Shown: positions 22,948 to 32,715 of the stretch, piece by piece
How positions within the stretch are numbered: the first letter of the stretch is position 1
Layout of the letters: every line of letters begins with the position of its first letter
Assembly (NCBI GenBank): GCA_963576735.1
Contig: OY755170.1
Span: 15,918,875 to 15,982,874, forward strand
Length of the DNA: 64,000 nt
Direction of reading: 5' to 3'
Source of the DNA: Bedellia somnulentella
Lineage: Eukaryota; Arthropoda; Insecta; Lepidoptera; Bedelliidae
Program-made: the position numbers and the translations under genes
The notes under the pieces: generated by a model
Told to the model about the DNA's origin: nothing
Databases searched by the model: none
Seen by the model: only the letters and a program-made list of their open reading frames with translations

Positions 22948-23082
22948 GCACGCGCACAACATCTGCTGGTGCACAATAGAGAGCTTTTGGAGCATATATC
23001 TGACCTGGTCGCTCATCTGCAAGATCGGGAACGTGGCCCTCTCCGTCCCATAGATGCCCACCATCTCACACTACTCCCGCAG
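22948..23082 (+). CDS. capon-like (NOS1AP) exon: coiled-coil continuation
   Basis: 135 nt (45 codons), phase 0 on both sides; acceptor 'gatttttcag', donor 'gtatga'. Peptide: ARAQHLLVHNRELLEHISDL, VAHLQDRERGPLRPIDAHH, LTLLPQ. It aligns with vertebrate NOS1AP around LLLQNKDMLQHISLLVKQVQ, directly following the EAQ that closes the preceding exon in both proteins. Heptad Leu/Ile/Val positions continue the coiled coil for about 25 residues, then a Pro/His-rich segment follows. The assignment is strong. Confidence 0.92.
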
Positions 23083-23438
23083 GTATGAAACTAATATATT
23101 AAATGCAACTTTGCACGGACCATTTTATTCTCAGTGGAACGAATGCCTAGAAACAATCTACGCCTGATTGTTTTTTTTATTTTTTCTAGATATTTTTTTA
23201 TATTTGCATGTTCTGTTATTTGTTGCGTGTTTTTAAAGCGTCCTTTGTTATAAGTTTTATTTATATTGCAAGGTATGTACCTTTTTTGTTTGCTTCATTT
23301 GTTTGTTAATATGTTTTTGATGTTAAGTTATATAACTGCTTATTAGAAATTAACATAAAATAAACAAACAGCTTTAATATATATATATATATATATAAAT
23401 ATTAAGTAATTAAACTTTTCTTTTTTACTTTGACCTAG

Positions 23439-24503
23439 ATACCCGCCGTGGTTGGGACGATGGATATCAGCGATGTTGCCGATATACAAAGACAGTTAGC
23501 TGATCTGAACGCTGCGCGTGGCAATCTTATAACTGAGTCTAATAGATTGACTCAGAAAGTAGAAAATAATATCATGCGACCCCGGCCCGTCCCGTCAAGC
23601 TCTTTCAGGGCGAGCACTTCTTCTTCGGCCAGCGCATTGCTCGAACGCCGCACTACTCCATCGCTGTTTGACTTTCCGCCGCCACCTGAATCGGGAATCC
23701 CTGCTACAGCAGCTGCTGGCTCTGCTACAGCATCTGGCTCTGCCACAGCATCTGGCTCTGTCACAGCATCAGGTACCGCTATAGCATCCGGCTCTACTGC
23801 AACATCTGGCTCAGCTATAGTATCCGGCCCAACTACAGCATCTCACTCTGCAGTATCGTATGATCAACAGTTCTTTCAGAACACAAACGCATTTCCCAAC
23901 ATACCGCTTTTGGCCAGTCACTGCAGTAGCCCAGACATCTCAAACATGATGCAAGGAAGTTTGTATATCAACCGTCAAACGAATGCCCCACATTCCACAG
24001 ATAAAATTAGCGGTCCGCTCCGACCTGGAGCATTCTTCGAGACTTTGAAGCAATCACAGAAAGCAATGGGCATTGCCATTGAAGTTGGCACATCATCCTC
24101 ATCTGAGGATGAGGAAGTTAATAGTTCTGACGAAGAGATGTTTATACTGCCGCTGTCACAGAGGCCCGTTTTGACAACCCAAGGCGATGATGGTAGGGTG
24201 AGGATGATCGTTCCCGACAGCCCGTCACGCAGCGTGCTCAACGTGGTGAGCCGTGGAGCCCGAATGAGGCAGACTCCACCGAACGGGCCTGCTCTATTAC
24301 AAGGGCCGGTTCCATCAAACGTGCCAACTCCAGCAAACGGGCAGGCTCGCTCAGCCTCCAACTCCAATGGAGAGGCAGCAGAGGAAGCTGACCAACTCAC
24401 TCCTCTCACGGCTCCTGTCACCAGGACTACGAGCCAGAGATCTTATGGAAGCAACGAGTTTTTTAAGTTGGTACGACATAAGTTGAAAAGGCATACAAAG
24501 TAA
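23439..24503 (+). CDS. capon-like (NOS1AP) last exon, isoform 1
   Basis: Acceptor 'actttgacctag', entered in phase 0 (IPAVVGTMDISDVADIQRQL). 1065 nt to TAA at 24501-24503. The first 40 residues form a short helix (ADLNAARGNLITESNRLTQK). A low-complexity stretch follows, with 18-base repeats coding Ser-Ala-Thr-Ala-Ser-Gly variants (about 23710-23850). Next come GPLRPGAFFETLKQSQKAMG and an acidic serine cluster TSSSSEDEEVNSSDEEMF, which fits casein kinase 2 sites. Then Pro/Asn/Ala-rich linkers and the end EFFKLVRHKLKRHTK. The vertebrate C-terminal PDZ ligand (EIAV) is not there. This exon is much longer than the equivalent vertebrate tail. Confidence 0.88.
   Translation: MPAVVGTMDISDVADIQRQLADLNAARGNLITESNRLTQKVENNIMRPRPVPSSSFRASTSSSASALLERRTTPSLFDFPPPPESGIPATAAAGSATASGSATASGSVTASGTAIASGSTATSGSAIVSGPTTASHSAVSYDQQFFQNTNAFPNIPLLASHCSSPDISNMMQGSLYINRQTNAPHSTDKISGPLRPGAFFETLKQSQKAMGIAIEVGTSSSSEDEEVNSSDEEMFILPLSQRPVLTTQGDDGRVRMIVPDSPSRSVLNVVSRGARMRQTPPNGPALLQGPVPSNVPTPANGQARSASNSNGEAAEEADQLTPLTAPVTRTTSQRSYGSNEFFKLVRHKLKRHTK
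23710..23850 (+). repeat. Coding 18-bp minisatellite
   Basis: Tandem variants of 'ggctctgctacagcatct' within the capon last exon, with substitutions that mostly keep Ser, Ala, Thr or Gly. About seven units. Length is likely to vary between individuals or species. Confidence 0.8.
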
Positions 24504-25970
24504 ATGATATGTGAAATGTAAAGTAAGCGCTATGAAAGGTACTAGTCGTGTTGCGGAGATTTAATTTTATTCTTTTCGGATTTTTATTTAATATTATATA
24601 ATAATATTGATATAATATATATTTCTATCACGGGTCTTATCATTACGAAAAAAATACTTGTTCAATAGATTATTTTTTATTGATATATATCTAAGTGCCA
24701 AATTATAAAAGAAAATAATAACATTCTATTCTTATAAAAAATATTTTATATACAATAGTGACATATATATATATTGCTATCACTTTTTGTTAGAAGAGGA
24801 ACTAATAATGAATTTACTGTTATTATTGAATGTTATAGACATGAATAAATAATTAAAAGAGTATTATTATCATTTAATAAGGTTTTACGAAATTGAACTT
24901 GACAATTTAATTTGTTTTTTTCCATTTTGCTGATGTAATTTTCCCTCTAAAGTAATTCAGTTTTTTTTGTTTGTTCTGGAACTTGTGGATTATTATTTTA
25001 TGATTATTAATATTAATCATATTTGTTTAAAGCTATAAGACATATATCGCTAAACTGCAGTTGGTTCAAATACTATTTTACGATGCAATAGGACAAATAT
25101 GGAAAATGGTGGTTAATTACTATAACTTACACAGGCACATATTTCACTTCTAAATAGTCTAATAAATATGCATATGTATAATTCAAAATTGTATGTGTTA
25201 ATAACCTGTGTAATACCTATATTGTTGAGTGTAATATATATATAAATTTTCTCTTCATCAATCTTTATTTCAAGCTTCAAAGTTCATCATCAAACCATGC
25301 CACACAAGACCTTCTGGAGTTTTATGTCAAATTCATTAACTATGTTAATTATTTTCAATACTTATATATGATGATTGATGTAATTTTAATAAGTTATAAA
25401 GAATGCTGCTATATGGTCTACTATTGACCATGGACAATGTGATACAGAGATGATAATGTTAGAAACGATATGAAAAGAATTCACTAATAGAAGAAAAAAG
25501 AAAGAATAAGATTAATTAATAGTATTTTAATATTCAATATATTTCATGAACAGATGCGTGTTGCACTAATTTTCTAATAATTCTGAATGTTTATCACATC
25601 TCAATGTTAGTTATATGAAAGTAGTAAGAATAAAATAATTTTATTATCTCTATATCAATTGTTAACACACAAAATACAAATCATATATGGATTCTATTTT
25701 CGGAAATCGTTATCAAACATTTAACTAGATTAAAATATAATAATATTTACAGAATACCCATATAAAATATAGTTTTTACTCGTGGATTTTGTTATTTACT
25801 TGTAGTTGCCTTAAAAATATCTATTTTCCAAAAGATGTTATAATATTCATGTTATCGTTCAGTTTTGAACTGGATTTAAGTAGAATAATAATTGTTGTAC
25901 AAAAAATAAATGTGATTTATATAAAAAGTTGTATCAAATATAACAATAAAAGCCATTGACTCTATTATTT
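24504..25970 (+). other. Probable capon 3' UTR with poly(A) signals
   Basis: AT-rich, no repeats recognised, no coding signal. AATAAA occurs at 24844-24849 and, followed by a pyrimidine-rich stretch, at 25945-25950 ('aacaataaaagccattgact'). The second is a reasonable end for isoform 1, giving a UTR of roughly 1.4 kb. Transcript evidence would settle it. Confidence 0.45.
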
Positions 25971-26154
25971 TCCCCTTTTTTAAACCAAAATAAGTACTTA
26001 GAGCTCAAGTGTTTTGCTGTGAACCAAAGAGTATACGTACAACTACCCTCTGATGTGAACTAAAGCTTCTTCTGGTGAAAGACATCCAAATCTTCCAAAC
26101 TTTTGGAACCCCTGATACCATTAATTGTACCGTTAGAACATACTATTTGCCTGG

Positions 26155-26255
26155 GTAGTGCCATTTTGTCCCCTATCAACTTCCAAATGTGGCTGGGGAC
26201 TTGCCAGCTTTCAAACTTTAACTACCTATTTTTGGGAGTGAGTATATGTTTAGGG
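26155..26255 (+). repeat. SINE family A scrap
   Basis: 'tagtgccattttgtccccta', 'tcaacttccaaatgtggctg' and 'gggagtgagtatatgttta' match the second half of family A. Confidence 0.6.
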
Positions 26256-26884
26256 TGCTTCTTATTTATCGACTTTTAAAAATTTACTGCGTTACCCCGC
26301 TATTTGCTTCTATCACAGGAATTACTAACCTGTATTTTTTATTTAATTTTATAATCGACATTTAGGGGTTGCTACCATGTGTCAAAGTTTAAAAAAATAA
26401 GAAAAATAAAGCTAACAATCTGAAAGTCTACAAAATAAGAGATAGTGTGGCAAGGTAGTTTAGAAGACTTGTTTTATATAGCACACGCTAATACTCTAAA
26501 GAAGATAAACATTGAAGGAGGTAGTCAATTTTTAATTAAACAGACCAAAGAGAGGACGCCCTGGTTCAATAGGAATTGACTTAGTTCACTTTAAAAAAAA
26601 TTAGATAGAAATGGCAAAAAACGCGCGCCATCAACATTTTCATGATCGAGAAAAAAGAGACATAGAAGCATTGCAAAGAAAGTATGTACTTTATCCGCCA
26701 AGTAGTCATCAACCCTGAAAAGTACAGGAACTGAACCATCAGAGGACAATATAAATTCATCCCCGATCTGTCGGTCGCCAGCGTATGAAACAAAGGCCAA
26801 CGGTAGCAGAAGAAATAATTTAATCCAAATACACCTCTTAACGTTCATTGGGACGGGAAATTGATATATAAGATATAACTGGGC

Positions 26885-28010
26885 ACAAAACAGTGCGTAG
26901 ACTAACTTTTCTCAAACTCAGCCATGGAACTGGGGAGGCGTGTGCTTCAGCTATTCATGACACTATTATTTCTTGGAACTTGAGTGACAAAATACAATCA
27001 TTTCGACACAACTGTGGTCAACACCGGCATATAAGCAGGTGCTTGCGCCCTATTAGAGCAAAGATGAAAAAAACGCTCTTTGGTTAGTTGGTCGTCTCGT
27101 CACCATATCATGGAAATAATCTTAGAAACGATCGTTGTTTAAGCATGAGGTCTATCAACTGGACCAGAAAGTTTTTTTTTTAAACGAATTAGATCTGATT
27201 GTAGACCAATCAAAATTGATAAATATTCATTCAGTACAGTTATTCATACCCTAACATTTTAAAATACATAGAAAATATGGGAAGCAGCACAATTTCATTT
27301 GCTAAACATCATCTGAATGATTTCCAGCCATGTGACGATTACAAGAAACTGTTGTTACTTACAATAATCTTTTTGGGAGGTATGCTAAGTAAAAAGATAG
27401 ATATAATTTAGAGCTCCAGCAAGTCTAATCCGCGAGCGATGGATGTCTAAAGCAATTTATTGTTTTAAGATTTTTTGTACTAAGACCTAAGAAGAAGAGT
27501 TTAAATTGACAAAAAGTTAACGTAAAGCCATTTCTGAAATTTGCGTTATTCTTGTTTTCATTTCTGAGAGATGCTGGTTCCAAGCTTCTGTGGCAACATC
27601 AGCACCAAAGAATTACTTATTGCTGTTAAAAAGTCTTAAAGTATTTGAAATATAAACAAATTTATGTCCAAAAAAGCTCTTATCATATATTATAGAAGTT
27701 CCTAGGGCATTTGTGGTATCTGTCTGAAGAACTTGTTGCACTAGCTTTTTATGATGATGAACTGTCTCTTTAAATCAAACAAAATATGGTGACAGCACTT
27801 AGTGAGCAAGGTTCAAACTATACTTCAAAGCAAATCACGCTAGATCTAAGTCACATCAAAAATAAAAATATAGAGTATTTTGTGTCTAGCAACATTTAAG
27901 ATTCTTCAGCATATTGGGGATTCCTTCTGCATTTTAACCAAAGAACATCGTCATTACAGCAAGCATTTGGAACTAGTAAGGGAACGCAATATATTTGTCC
28001 ACATAAATAC
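26885..28010 (+). pseudogene. Decayed ORF of a transposon-linked insect gene family
   Basis: Consecutive broken plus-strand frames read LKLSHGTGEACASAIHDTI, SFRHNCGQHRHISRCLRPI (compare a CFDTTASNTG-type block), SPYHGNNL (compare RHHIYEI), then HLNDFQPCDDYKKLLLLTII followed by FLGGM, GICGICLKNLLH (compare LWYLSEELVALAFFD), MVTALSEQGSN and SHIKNKNIEYFV. From memory these follow, in order, a repetitive insect and cnidarian gene family often mislabelled 'KRAB-A domain-containing' or hAT-like. Stops and frameshifts are frequent, so it is dead. Family name is tentative; position and order of blocks are seen in the sequence. Confidence 0.5.
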
Positions 28011-28071
28011 GAGTATATAATATTTTTATGTGGTTATCGTAAACTTATTATGATGAATAAAATATCCAGCA

Positions 28072-28222
28072 TTGCTGGCACGAGCAACCTTATAACTAGA
28101 TAACGCGTTGTACAAAAAAGTCATCCCTTTCGCACTTACATCGTATCGTATATTTTATCTCATTCTAACCGATAGTGACGATAAAAAGCACTCGTGCTAG
28201 GCCTCCTGGAACGAACATGACA
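28072..28222 (-). repeat. MITE family D copy
   Basis: 'ctggcacgagcaacctta', 'taactagataacgcgttgta', 'catcgtatcgtatattttat', 'ctcattctaaccgatagtga' and 'gcactcgtgctaggcctcct' follow the 29335-29482 copy. Outer inverted repeats (CACGAG / CTCGTG) are visible. Confidence 0.75.
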
Positions 28223-28254
28223 GTGGTATTTGAATGGTAACCGAGGCGTAATGT

Positions 28255-28734
28255 TATGTTATGTGATAGAGTGATTCATAATTGGTTTGATGTGAAAGAT
28301 GAGATAGAAGAGGGATGGTTATTTAGGGTGGTTTGCGTACATAGACAGCATGTATGTAAGTTAGTAATACGGATACATACGGGCAATGTTGATGATTATG
28401 TCAGTGAAAAACATAACGCAAAACTCTTTTAGATCAAAAAATAAGATTTGTAATGTTAGGTTATGTGTTGAGAAGGTTTGGGCACATCTAGAGGATGGAT
28501 GATAAGAGAGATTGGTAAAAAGGGTCTATAGAGCTAATGTGGAAAGCATTGTTAGTAAGGGACGACCACCGGAGGATACACTTTGACCAAATTGAGACTG
28601 TGCTCAGAAAGACAGGCGTCCGAAGCATAAATAATAAAAGAGCATGTATGAAAAGATTGATGGATGTAAGCTAAACTATTGTGATTGTCTCTGGATCCCC
28701 CAATGGGAATTACGGCGTGAGTATATGTATGTAT
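28255..28734 (+). mobile_element. LINE family B 3' part
   Basis: Sense orientation, about 480 bp. 'ttgagaaggtttgggcacat' (codes the LRRFGH-type block common at the C terminus of these LINE proteins), 'gatggatgataagagag', 'agcatgtatgaaaagattga', then 'cccaatgggaattacggcgt' and the tail 'gagtatatgtatgta'. Frameshifts and stops throughout. Confidence 0.75.
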
Positions 28735-29094
28735 TAATTTAATAAAATACCCTTAAGGTAGGGATACTCAATAAAAAGGAAATTATATTGAAAAGGGTTT
28801 TTTATTAACAGTTTAAAAGGGAAACCGCTTGGACATTGTTAAGAAGGACAAGTTTTGTTAAGAAGTTATAAAAGAGAAACCCTCTATTTCTTAGAGTAGG
28901 CGTTATAAAACCATTCCATTTCCAAAGCTTTCTTTTACGGTAGGGTCACCTCTATATGTCTTTGAATTGGGTTTTAATTGAATTCCGTTTTAATTTAAAA
29001 AAAAACGGTCGTATTTTACACAGATTAAGTTAGCCCCAAACTAAGCAAACTTGTATTATTGGATACTAACTCAACGATATATTTAATATTATAT

Positions 29095-29250
29095 AATACA
29101 CATATAAATGACATCCAAGACTAAGAAACAATAATTAATGCTCATCACATAAATCAGCACATGCCCTCAGCGGGGATCGAAACCGCTACTTCCAGACCGA
29201 GAAGCTACCTATCCACTCGACCACGGACGTCGTCTTATTTATTGTATTAT
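29095..29250 (-). repeat. tRNA-derived SINE (another family)
   Basis: On the minus strand: 'gtccgtggtcgagtggatag' (A box) and 'tagcggtttcgatccccgct' (B box), then 'gagggcatgtgctgatttat' and 'gtgatgagcattaattattg', a body that I recall from lepidopteran SINEs. The boxes are well kept. It differs from families A and C in body and tail. Confidence 0.7.
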
Positions 29251-29334
29251 TCTTGACAAATGAATTAATTTGTAAAGAATCAGAGAGGATGTATAAAGAT
29301 ACTCCTTAATATATAACAAGCTTCAGATGTTTAC

Positions 29335-29482
29335 CAAGGGCAAGCACGAGCCGTGTTTAAACTAGTTATCGCGTGGGATAAAGCAGCCATCTCTTACGCA
29401 CTTACTTAGTATCGTATACTGCCATCTCATTCTAACCGTTATCGTGTCGATAAAATAGCGCTCGTGCTTGCTATACTGGATC
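29335..29482 (-). repeat. MITE family D, well-kept copy
   Basis: 'aagggcaagcacgagccgtg' at the left is matched by 'agcgctcgtgcttgctatac' at the right: terminal inverted repeats of about 14 bp around GCAAGCACGAG. The interior 'tttaaactagttatcgcgtg', 'ggataaagcagccatctctt', 'tatcgtatactgccatctca' and 'ttctaaccgttatcgtgtcg' is almost identical to the reverse complement of 48025-48165. Non-coding, about 148 bp. Confidence 0.85.
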
Positions 29483-29577
29483 GTAAAAAGTGACTTTGGG
29501 TTTTCTTTCCTTGCCCAAAATGGGAGTCAATGGCGTGAGTATAAGTATGTAGGGATTTACAGCCGTGAGTATATGTA

Positions 29578-29815
29578 ACGCACGGCTATAAATCCCTAGA
29601 AGAGGTAGCAGTTAGCAGAGCTAAGGAATTAGAAATTGTTCAGCCACTTTTGGAAGTTAAGTGGGGAAAAGATGGTATAATAAAGGTTGTTGGTTATGGG
29701 TCACCAACCGCATCGCCAAAAATCCTCAAAAGCCCCAATACCGTTATTCGCCTCTTACGTACGCCCACCGGAAGAAATGGGGTAGTGCTATTCTAAACCC
29801 ACACTACACAGCAAA
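29578..29815 (-). repeat. SINE family A copy
   Basis: Full unit in reverse from 'cacggctataaatccctaga' to 'ctaaacccacactacacagc'. Just left of it (29548-29576) is a plus-orientation family A tail 'gggatttacagccgtgagta', so two units meet tail to tail. Confidence 0.85.
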
Positions 29816-30107
29816 AATAATGATGTGTTTACTGCATACATTCTAAAGATATGGTATTTTGAAGAAAAATACGTTTTTTTTTGTTATTACTGTTTCTCAA
29901 TTTCCTCGAAACCAATAGATACATTAACTTATGATTTGGATTATATAGACATATTTTTATTTGGGAAAATTCTTTGTGCAGCAATATTAGTCGAAGGTAG
30001 ATTCAATTGCTGAAAACCAATTCATTAGAAATATTAGATTTGAGAGGTATTGCACCCTACGCTGCATTGTATTATATGTTTTAAATAAAAGTATCATTAT
30101 TATAATT

Positions 30108-30352
30108 GCCATGTAGTGCCGGCTTACAATGACATTTACTCACTGTCAAGTAGAGATCTACGGGTGTCTTAAGAGGCGACTAATGTTATGGACCTTTTAT
30201 TATATTATTTTTGGGCGATGCGGTTCGAGACCCATCACCAACGATACTTTATTTCTACCATCTGGTCCCCTATCAACTTTCAAATGCACCTGAGGAGTTT
30301 TCTAGCTACCTCTTTTTGATATTTATAGCACTGAGTATGTGTGTGCATGTGT
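30108..30352 (+). repeat. SINE family A copy, diverged
   Basis: 'ccatgtagtgccggcttaca', 'aagaggcgactaatgttatg', 'tttttgggcgatgcggttcg', 'agacccatcaccaacgatac' and the tail 'gagtatgtgtgtgcatgtgt'. Confidence 0.8.
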
Positions 30353-30796
30353 ACCTATTAATATTTAACGGAACAGCTGGTGGTGATTTAACGAATCCTT
30401 TTAGACAACCATTGGAGGGTAAGGTCAGTAAATGTGTGGTTTTATCTAGGCTAAATAAATTTAAATTTGTTTATAGTTCTACTGGTTAATAAATTCATAT
30501 TTATTTCATAGGGTATCCTTATTCTACTTTTGAATCCCACGATTAAAAAACATCTATCTATTATTGCAAAAATAAGTATATTTATATATGCAAAGCATAT
30601 GTAAAGTTTTCTTTACACTTCTCATTTCATTACAATATTTATCTGATTAACAGAAAGATATATTATAGCATAATAGCCATATACACGGCGAGGCAGTTTG
30701 TACAATTAAAAGTTATCTTTTCTGACGTAAAGCTAAACTACTAACTACATGCCTGTACAATCCCTAGTTTTACAACCGCTACATCAAATGTGTGGC

Positions 30797-31045
30797 TTGT
30801 TGGTAACATAAACGTTCACGCCGTTTATTCCCGAAGGGGTTGGCAGAGGTACCAATACCCCTGAACTCACATGGCGAGCGCCATCTAGTTTCCAGAGAAG
30901 GTACCCACGTTTTGCTTAGACAGTGTACTCACGTGATAGGGGGCAGGCCTATCGCCGTTTTTGTACGAATACACTGTCACATGACTAAGTACAACTCAGC
31001 CATGTGGGTTTCCTCACGATGTTTTCCATCACCGTTGTTGGTAAC
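30797..31045 (-). repeat. SINE family C copy, 5'-truncated
   Basis: In reverse: 'aacgttcacgccgtttattc', 'ccgaaggggttggcagaggt', 'gggggcaggcctatcgccgt' and 'gtgggtttcctcacgatgtt'. Both sides carry 'ttgttggtaac' (about 30797-30807 and 31035-31045), an 11-bp target duplication. Truncated near the same place as the 5481 copy, before the tRNA head. Confidence 0.8.
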
Positions 31046-31437
31046 TACATAATAATCGTGTGGGAGAAAATTCAAAAACTGTTTATAGCTTTTTAAATTA
31101 AATAAAAATGTAACGAAGAAGGATAAAATATATTTTATAATTCACTCGGCTGTTTTATAGCAACAGATATACAGTATACGAGTATTATAAATTTTAATTA
31201 CTTGTCAGAACTCTTCTTCAGCTATCGGCCGAGTAATCTTCATATTCATAGTTAATATTATGCAAGGGGAAATATCTTTCTATTTGAAATGTTTACGTTT
31301 GTCCTTTTTCTGTCGCGGTAATATCTGCCATCCTACATTGCGTGACCAGAGCCGTGTATATATGGACTAACCACTTTGTTTAGAGTAGGCTTAAACCCCT
31401 CGTAATTTGGTTCATAGCTCATATATTTTTCTATTGA

Positions 31438-31495
31438 TTCGGCTATAGTCCATAACGCTGGCCAAATGCGGGTTGATAGACTAACGACACTTCCA
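31438..31495. repeat. Lepidopteran LINE/SINE scrap
   Basis: 'tagtccataacgctggccaa' and 'atgcgggttgatagact' resemble a block that is very common in lepidopteran retroposons. Recognised from memory; orientation and family not fixed. Confidence 0.35.
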
Positions 31496-31670
31496 TTGTG
31501 GTAACCGGTACTGTCATCTTAGCATGCCCACTGGAGCACAAATTCATCTTTTTTTGGGATAATCTGGTGATTCAGGTCAACAATATCCTTTCAAACTTAT
31601 TTGAATTGTACAAATTGATTTTGTGTTTACCCTGTATACTAGTAAAATATGTACTTTAATATGATTTCAG

Positions 31671-31901
31671 TTGTCTTCGAGTGATAAGATCGACCGTTGG
31701 TTCTCCCTGCTACCGAACGCCATGCCCGCTCTCTCCAGGCCTGAGAGTGGTTTTATTTCTGGAATGGAAGATGGCGTTGAAGCTTCTACTTTGGCTGAAG
31801 CCAAAAATCTACTTCTTCAGCTCGGGACTAAGAAAAAACGACGCTTCCTACATTTACGCTTTAGGAGAAAAACCGTAGCTAACAAACACACTCTACTCTA
31901 A
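31671..31901 (+). CDS. Candidate alternative terminal exon (capon-like gene)
   Basis: After the acceptor 'atatgatttcag' an open frame runs 76 codons in phase 0 to TAA: LSSSDKIDRWFSLLPNAMPA, LSRPESGFISGMEDGVEAST, LAEAKNLLLQLG, then a basic end KKKRRFLHLRFRRK and KHTLL. GC content and codon use rise sharply against the flanks, which speaks for a real exon. Phase 0 fits the capon exon ending at 23082. It also fits a candidate internal donor at 24471 ('aagttg|gtacga') in the capon last exon, just before that exon's final ten residues. I cannot match the peptide to a named domain. It could instead end another gene, but no other exon is visible nearby. Confidence 0.6.
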   Translation: MSSSDKIDRWFSLLPNAMPALSRPESGFISGMEDGVEASTLAEAKNLLLQLGTKKKRRFLHLRFRRKTVANKHTLL

Positions 31902-32514
31902 GTTTTTTATAGCGGTGTGTCACGCAAAGCAAATTAATGGTAGTAAAAAAGTATAGACTGAATAATCTTCATGCCATTAAGTATCTTTAAAAACATGGAA
32001 ACGTTTACATGTCAACCAAAAGTAGACTTGAATAGCAAGTTTATAATATAATATATTATATTATGGTACTTGGTCGCTATCCTTCCATCTTTAGGACAAG
32101 ATCAACTCTTACGTTTTTATGGAATCAACAACATGCAGTATAACACTTTGCTTAAAAGGCAAGTATTTGATTCAGCAAGTAAGAGATCGAGTCTAAACCG
32201 AAATATGATTAGCTATGTTAGAAAAGTGGGCATTTCAGGATCTCTTTAATATGCTAAGTAATAATCGGTTTAAGATACCGATTTTTTACATTTTTGATTT
32301 AGAAGTTAAATATTACGCATCTATTTTAGATATCTATCGAGGGAAATTAGAGCTGTAATGTGGCTTTATCGTGTATTTAAAAATAGTGTAACACAAGTGA
32401 CGGGAATAGTTATATAGAATATAATAATTATGCCAATTAAAAAAACAGCTGAAATAATAACGTCAATATAATTTCACATCGTAGTAACCTCGTTTAAATC
32501 AATGTGGAAAATAT

Positions 32515-32715
32515 CAGTAGAGCAATACATATTCGTATGAAGTGGAGAATGTATTCTAAAGGCAGGCGTCTCAAGTCCGAAGAATAAAAGGGCTTGAATA
32601 AGAATATTAATAAATGTATATGAAGCTCGTTAGGTTTGGAGGATCGTGCAAAGTGTGTCGTTGATAGTCTCTGCCTATCCCAATGGAAACTAATGGCGTG
32701 AGAATTTGCACATAT
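32515..32715 (+). mobile_element. LINE family B 3'-end fragment
   Basis: 'ggcaggcgtctcaagtccga', 'ggtttggaggatcgtgcaaa' and 'ctgcctatcccaatggaaac' followed by 'taatggcgtgagaattt'. Sense orientation, decayed. Confidence 0.7.

Larger units (their letters stand above)
25971..31670. other. Repeat-rich stretch between capon isoform 1 end and the 31671 exon
   Basis: Intron if the 31671 exon belongs to capon, otherwise intergenic. Holds a SINE A scrap, a decayed transposon-linked ORF (26885-28010), MITE D copies, a LINE B 3' end, a tRNA-like SINE, SINE A copies and a SINE C copy. Nothing seen at 25971-26150, 26260-26880, 28735-29090, 29820-30100, 30350-30780 and 31050-31430 beyond AT-rich sequence. 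Confidence 0.6.

Noticed and set aside
23975..24421. 148-codon minus-strand frame inside the capon last exon
   Set aside because: Shadow frame of the GC-richer coding exon; no domain of its own.
29150..29240. tRNA gene on the minus strand
   Set aside because: Boxes are good, but the sequence continues into a SINE body, and I could not form a full cloverleaf.
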